From Bacteroidales bacterium (GTDB taxonomy: Bacteria; Bacteroidota; Bacteroidia; Bacteroidales; UBA12481), in contig JAQWAJ010000003.1 in assembly GCA_028707745.1 (NCBI GenBank), positions 1 to 16,299 on the forward strand: a DNA stretch of 16,299 nt, in the 5' to 3' direction. The translations under genes were made by a program, and so were the position numbers. Each line of letters opens with the position of its first letter. Positions within the stretch are counted from its first letter, which is position 1. The notes under the pieces were generated by a model that saw only the letters and a program-made list of their open reading frames with translations, did no database searches and had not been told where the DNA came from. Below are positions 15,430 through 16,299 of this stretch, piece after piece.

Positions 15430-16299
15430 ATGCTCCTGAAATCCAGATTATTTCTTACGCTCTTCGCCCTTTTAGGGCCCATTTTCATGGTGCCTTCAAA
15501 CGTCCAGGCTCAGACCGATAAACCGACTCTGATTGTGGGAATCGTAGTAGATGGATTGAAATATGACTGGATTGAACGCTACCAAAATCTGCTGGGCGAA
15601 GGTGGTATAAAGAAATTGCTCAAACAAGGCACCAGTTATACCGATACCTCTGTTCCATTTATGCTGGCTGACATTGGCTCATCAAATGCCTCGATCTCCA
15701 CCGGAACCCCTCCGGCTATTCATGGAATTGTTTCAGAGAACTGGTATGACAGACTTCGCCGCGAACAAACCAATTGCACCCGGGATTTCCTGGCCAAATC
15801 CACCGGAGGTAAAAACGATAACGGGAGACAATCTGCCAGTCACCTCCTTTCAAATACCATTGGAGATCAGCTCATTCTGGCCTCAAACTACAAAGGCAAG
15901 GTGGTTTCGGTTTCTTTCAGGGCAGAAGCTGCAATTCTCCTGGAGGGTCATATCCCCGGATCTGCTTACTGGTTCGATACTCCATCCGGTAACTGGATCA
16001 CCAGTTCACAATATGCCAATGCCCTGCCCGACTGGGTTAACAACGTCAATGCCCGTAATGCAGCCAATCAATATCTTGGCAGAGAATGGAACCTCCTTTT
16101 GGCTGAAAATCTTTATACCGGTTGTCCGCCTGACGATAACGACCTTGAAACCGGATATGTGAATCAGTTCAAAACATTCCCGTACAAAGTGAACCGTATT
16201 TCCCGTGAAAGCCTGACCCAGGATAATGAGATTCTCGGGAAGATGCCATTCGGAAACACCCTGACCACGGATTTTGCCATTACTGCTCTTCTTGAAGAA
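15430..16299 (+). CDS. PafA-like alkaline phosphatase superfamily protein (partial)
   Basis: The frame is open from the ATG at 15430 to the window edge, giving the first 290 residues of a protein expected to be over 500. Residues 1-26 form a signal peptide ending VQA, so the protein is exported. LIVGIVVDGLKYDWIERYQ (34-52) with Asp41 matches the first metal-binding strand of PafA-type phosphatases, TGTPPAIHGIVSENWYDR (91-108) matches the loop after the nucleophile, and LLEGHIPGSAYWFDTPSG (170-187) is also family-like. However, the nucleophile position reads FMLADIGSSNAS (77-88) with no Thr, and the Lys-Asp-Arg of PafA reads RAE (164-166). The other metal ligands lie outside the window. It may be a phosphatase variant, a phosphodiesterase-like enzyme or an inactive paralogue. 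It is probably co-transcribed with ychF. Confidence 0.85.
   Translation, partial: MLLKSRLFLTLFALLGPIFMVPSNVQAQTDKPTLIVGIVVDGLKYDWIERYQNLLGEGGIKKLLKQGTSYTDTSVPFMLADIGSSNASISTGTPPAIHGIVSENWYDRLRREQTNCTRDFLAKSTGGKNDNGRQSASHLLSNTIGDQLILASNYKGKVVSVSFRAEAAILLEGHIPGSAYWFDTPSGNWITSSQYANALPDWVNNVNARNAANQYLGREWNLLLAENLYTGCPPDDNDLETGYVNQFKTFPYKVNRISRESLTQDNEILGKMPFGNTLTTDFAITALLEE

Noticed and set aside
15674..16162. 162-codon open frame at the right end
   Set aside because: It is out of frame with the PafA-like gene, which runs open from 15430 to the edge with a signal peptide and family motifs.
1..16299. Mobile elements, CRISPR arrays, tRNA/rRNA genes, riboswitches, toxin-antitoxin or phage-defence genes
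   Set aside because: None was seen. Almost every base lies in a gene of recognisable chromosomal type, the longest gap is about 116 bases, and no repeated spacer pattern or transposase motif is visible.

Overview
The window looks like ordinary chromosome from a member of the Bacteroidota, probably class Bacteroidia. The evidence is a DUF4924-type protein, a transketolase of the split-looking type with an SDGG cofactor motif, an N-terminally extended S9 peptidase, PafA-like phosphatase sequence, few Shine-Dalgarno sites, and several upstream matches to the Bacteroidota -7 promoter element TAnnTTTG. Coding density is very high, no gap reaches 300 bases, and I see no mobile element, CRISPR array, tRNA or rRNA.

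Layout. Bases 1-1205 (+) hold the tail of an OmpR/PhoB-type response regulator, an Hsp15-like S4 RNA-binding protein and a DUF4924 protein, packed as one transcription unit. Bases 1209-6249 (-) hold, in transcription order, an aldehyde dehydrogenase, a secreted S9 prolyl-oligopeptidase-family peptidase and an SRAP (YedK/HMCES-like) DNA-protein crosslinking protein. Bases 6295-7712 (+) hold two secreted proteins: an unrecognised one with a Tyr/Ser/Pro-rich stretch, and a small lysozyme/transglycosylase-like protein. Bases 7783-10681 (+) hold hisS and hutH, separated by 4 bases. Bases 10662-14238 (-) hold, in transcription order, transketolase, an ECF sigma factor whose start lies inside the transketolase gene, a single-pass membrane protein that is a likely anti-sigma factor, and a Spy/CpxP-like periplasmic helical protein. 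Bases 14317-16299 (+) hold the translation-associated ATPase ychF and the start of a PafA-like alkaline phosphatase superfamily protein that runs off the edge.

Most genes are housekeeping. The parts most worth a second look are: (i) the transketolase/ECF sigma/membrane protein/Spy-like cluster, which resembles a compact envelope-stress or metal-sensing module of the CnrYXH kind attached to a central-carbon gene and using Shine-Dalgarno sites that its neighbours lack; (ii) the tight hisS-hutH pair, joining histidine use in translation to histidine breakdown, with no other hut gene in view; (iii) the PafA-like protein, whose predicted nucleophile and phosphate-contacting residues appear to be replaced. 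All function calls come from reading motifs by eye; no database search was made.
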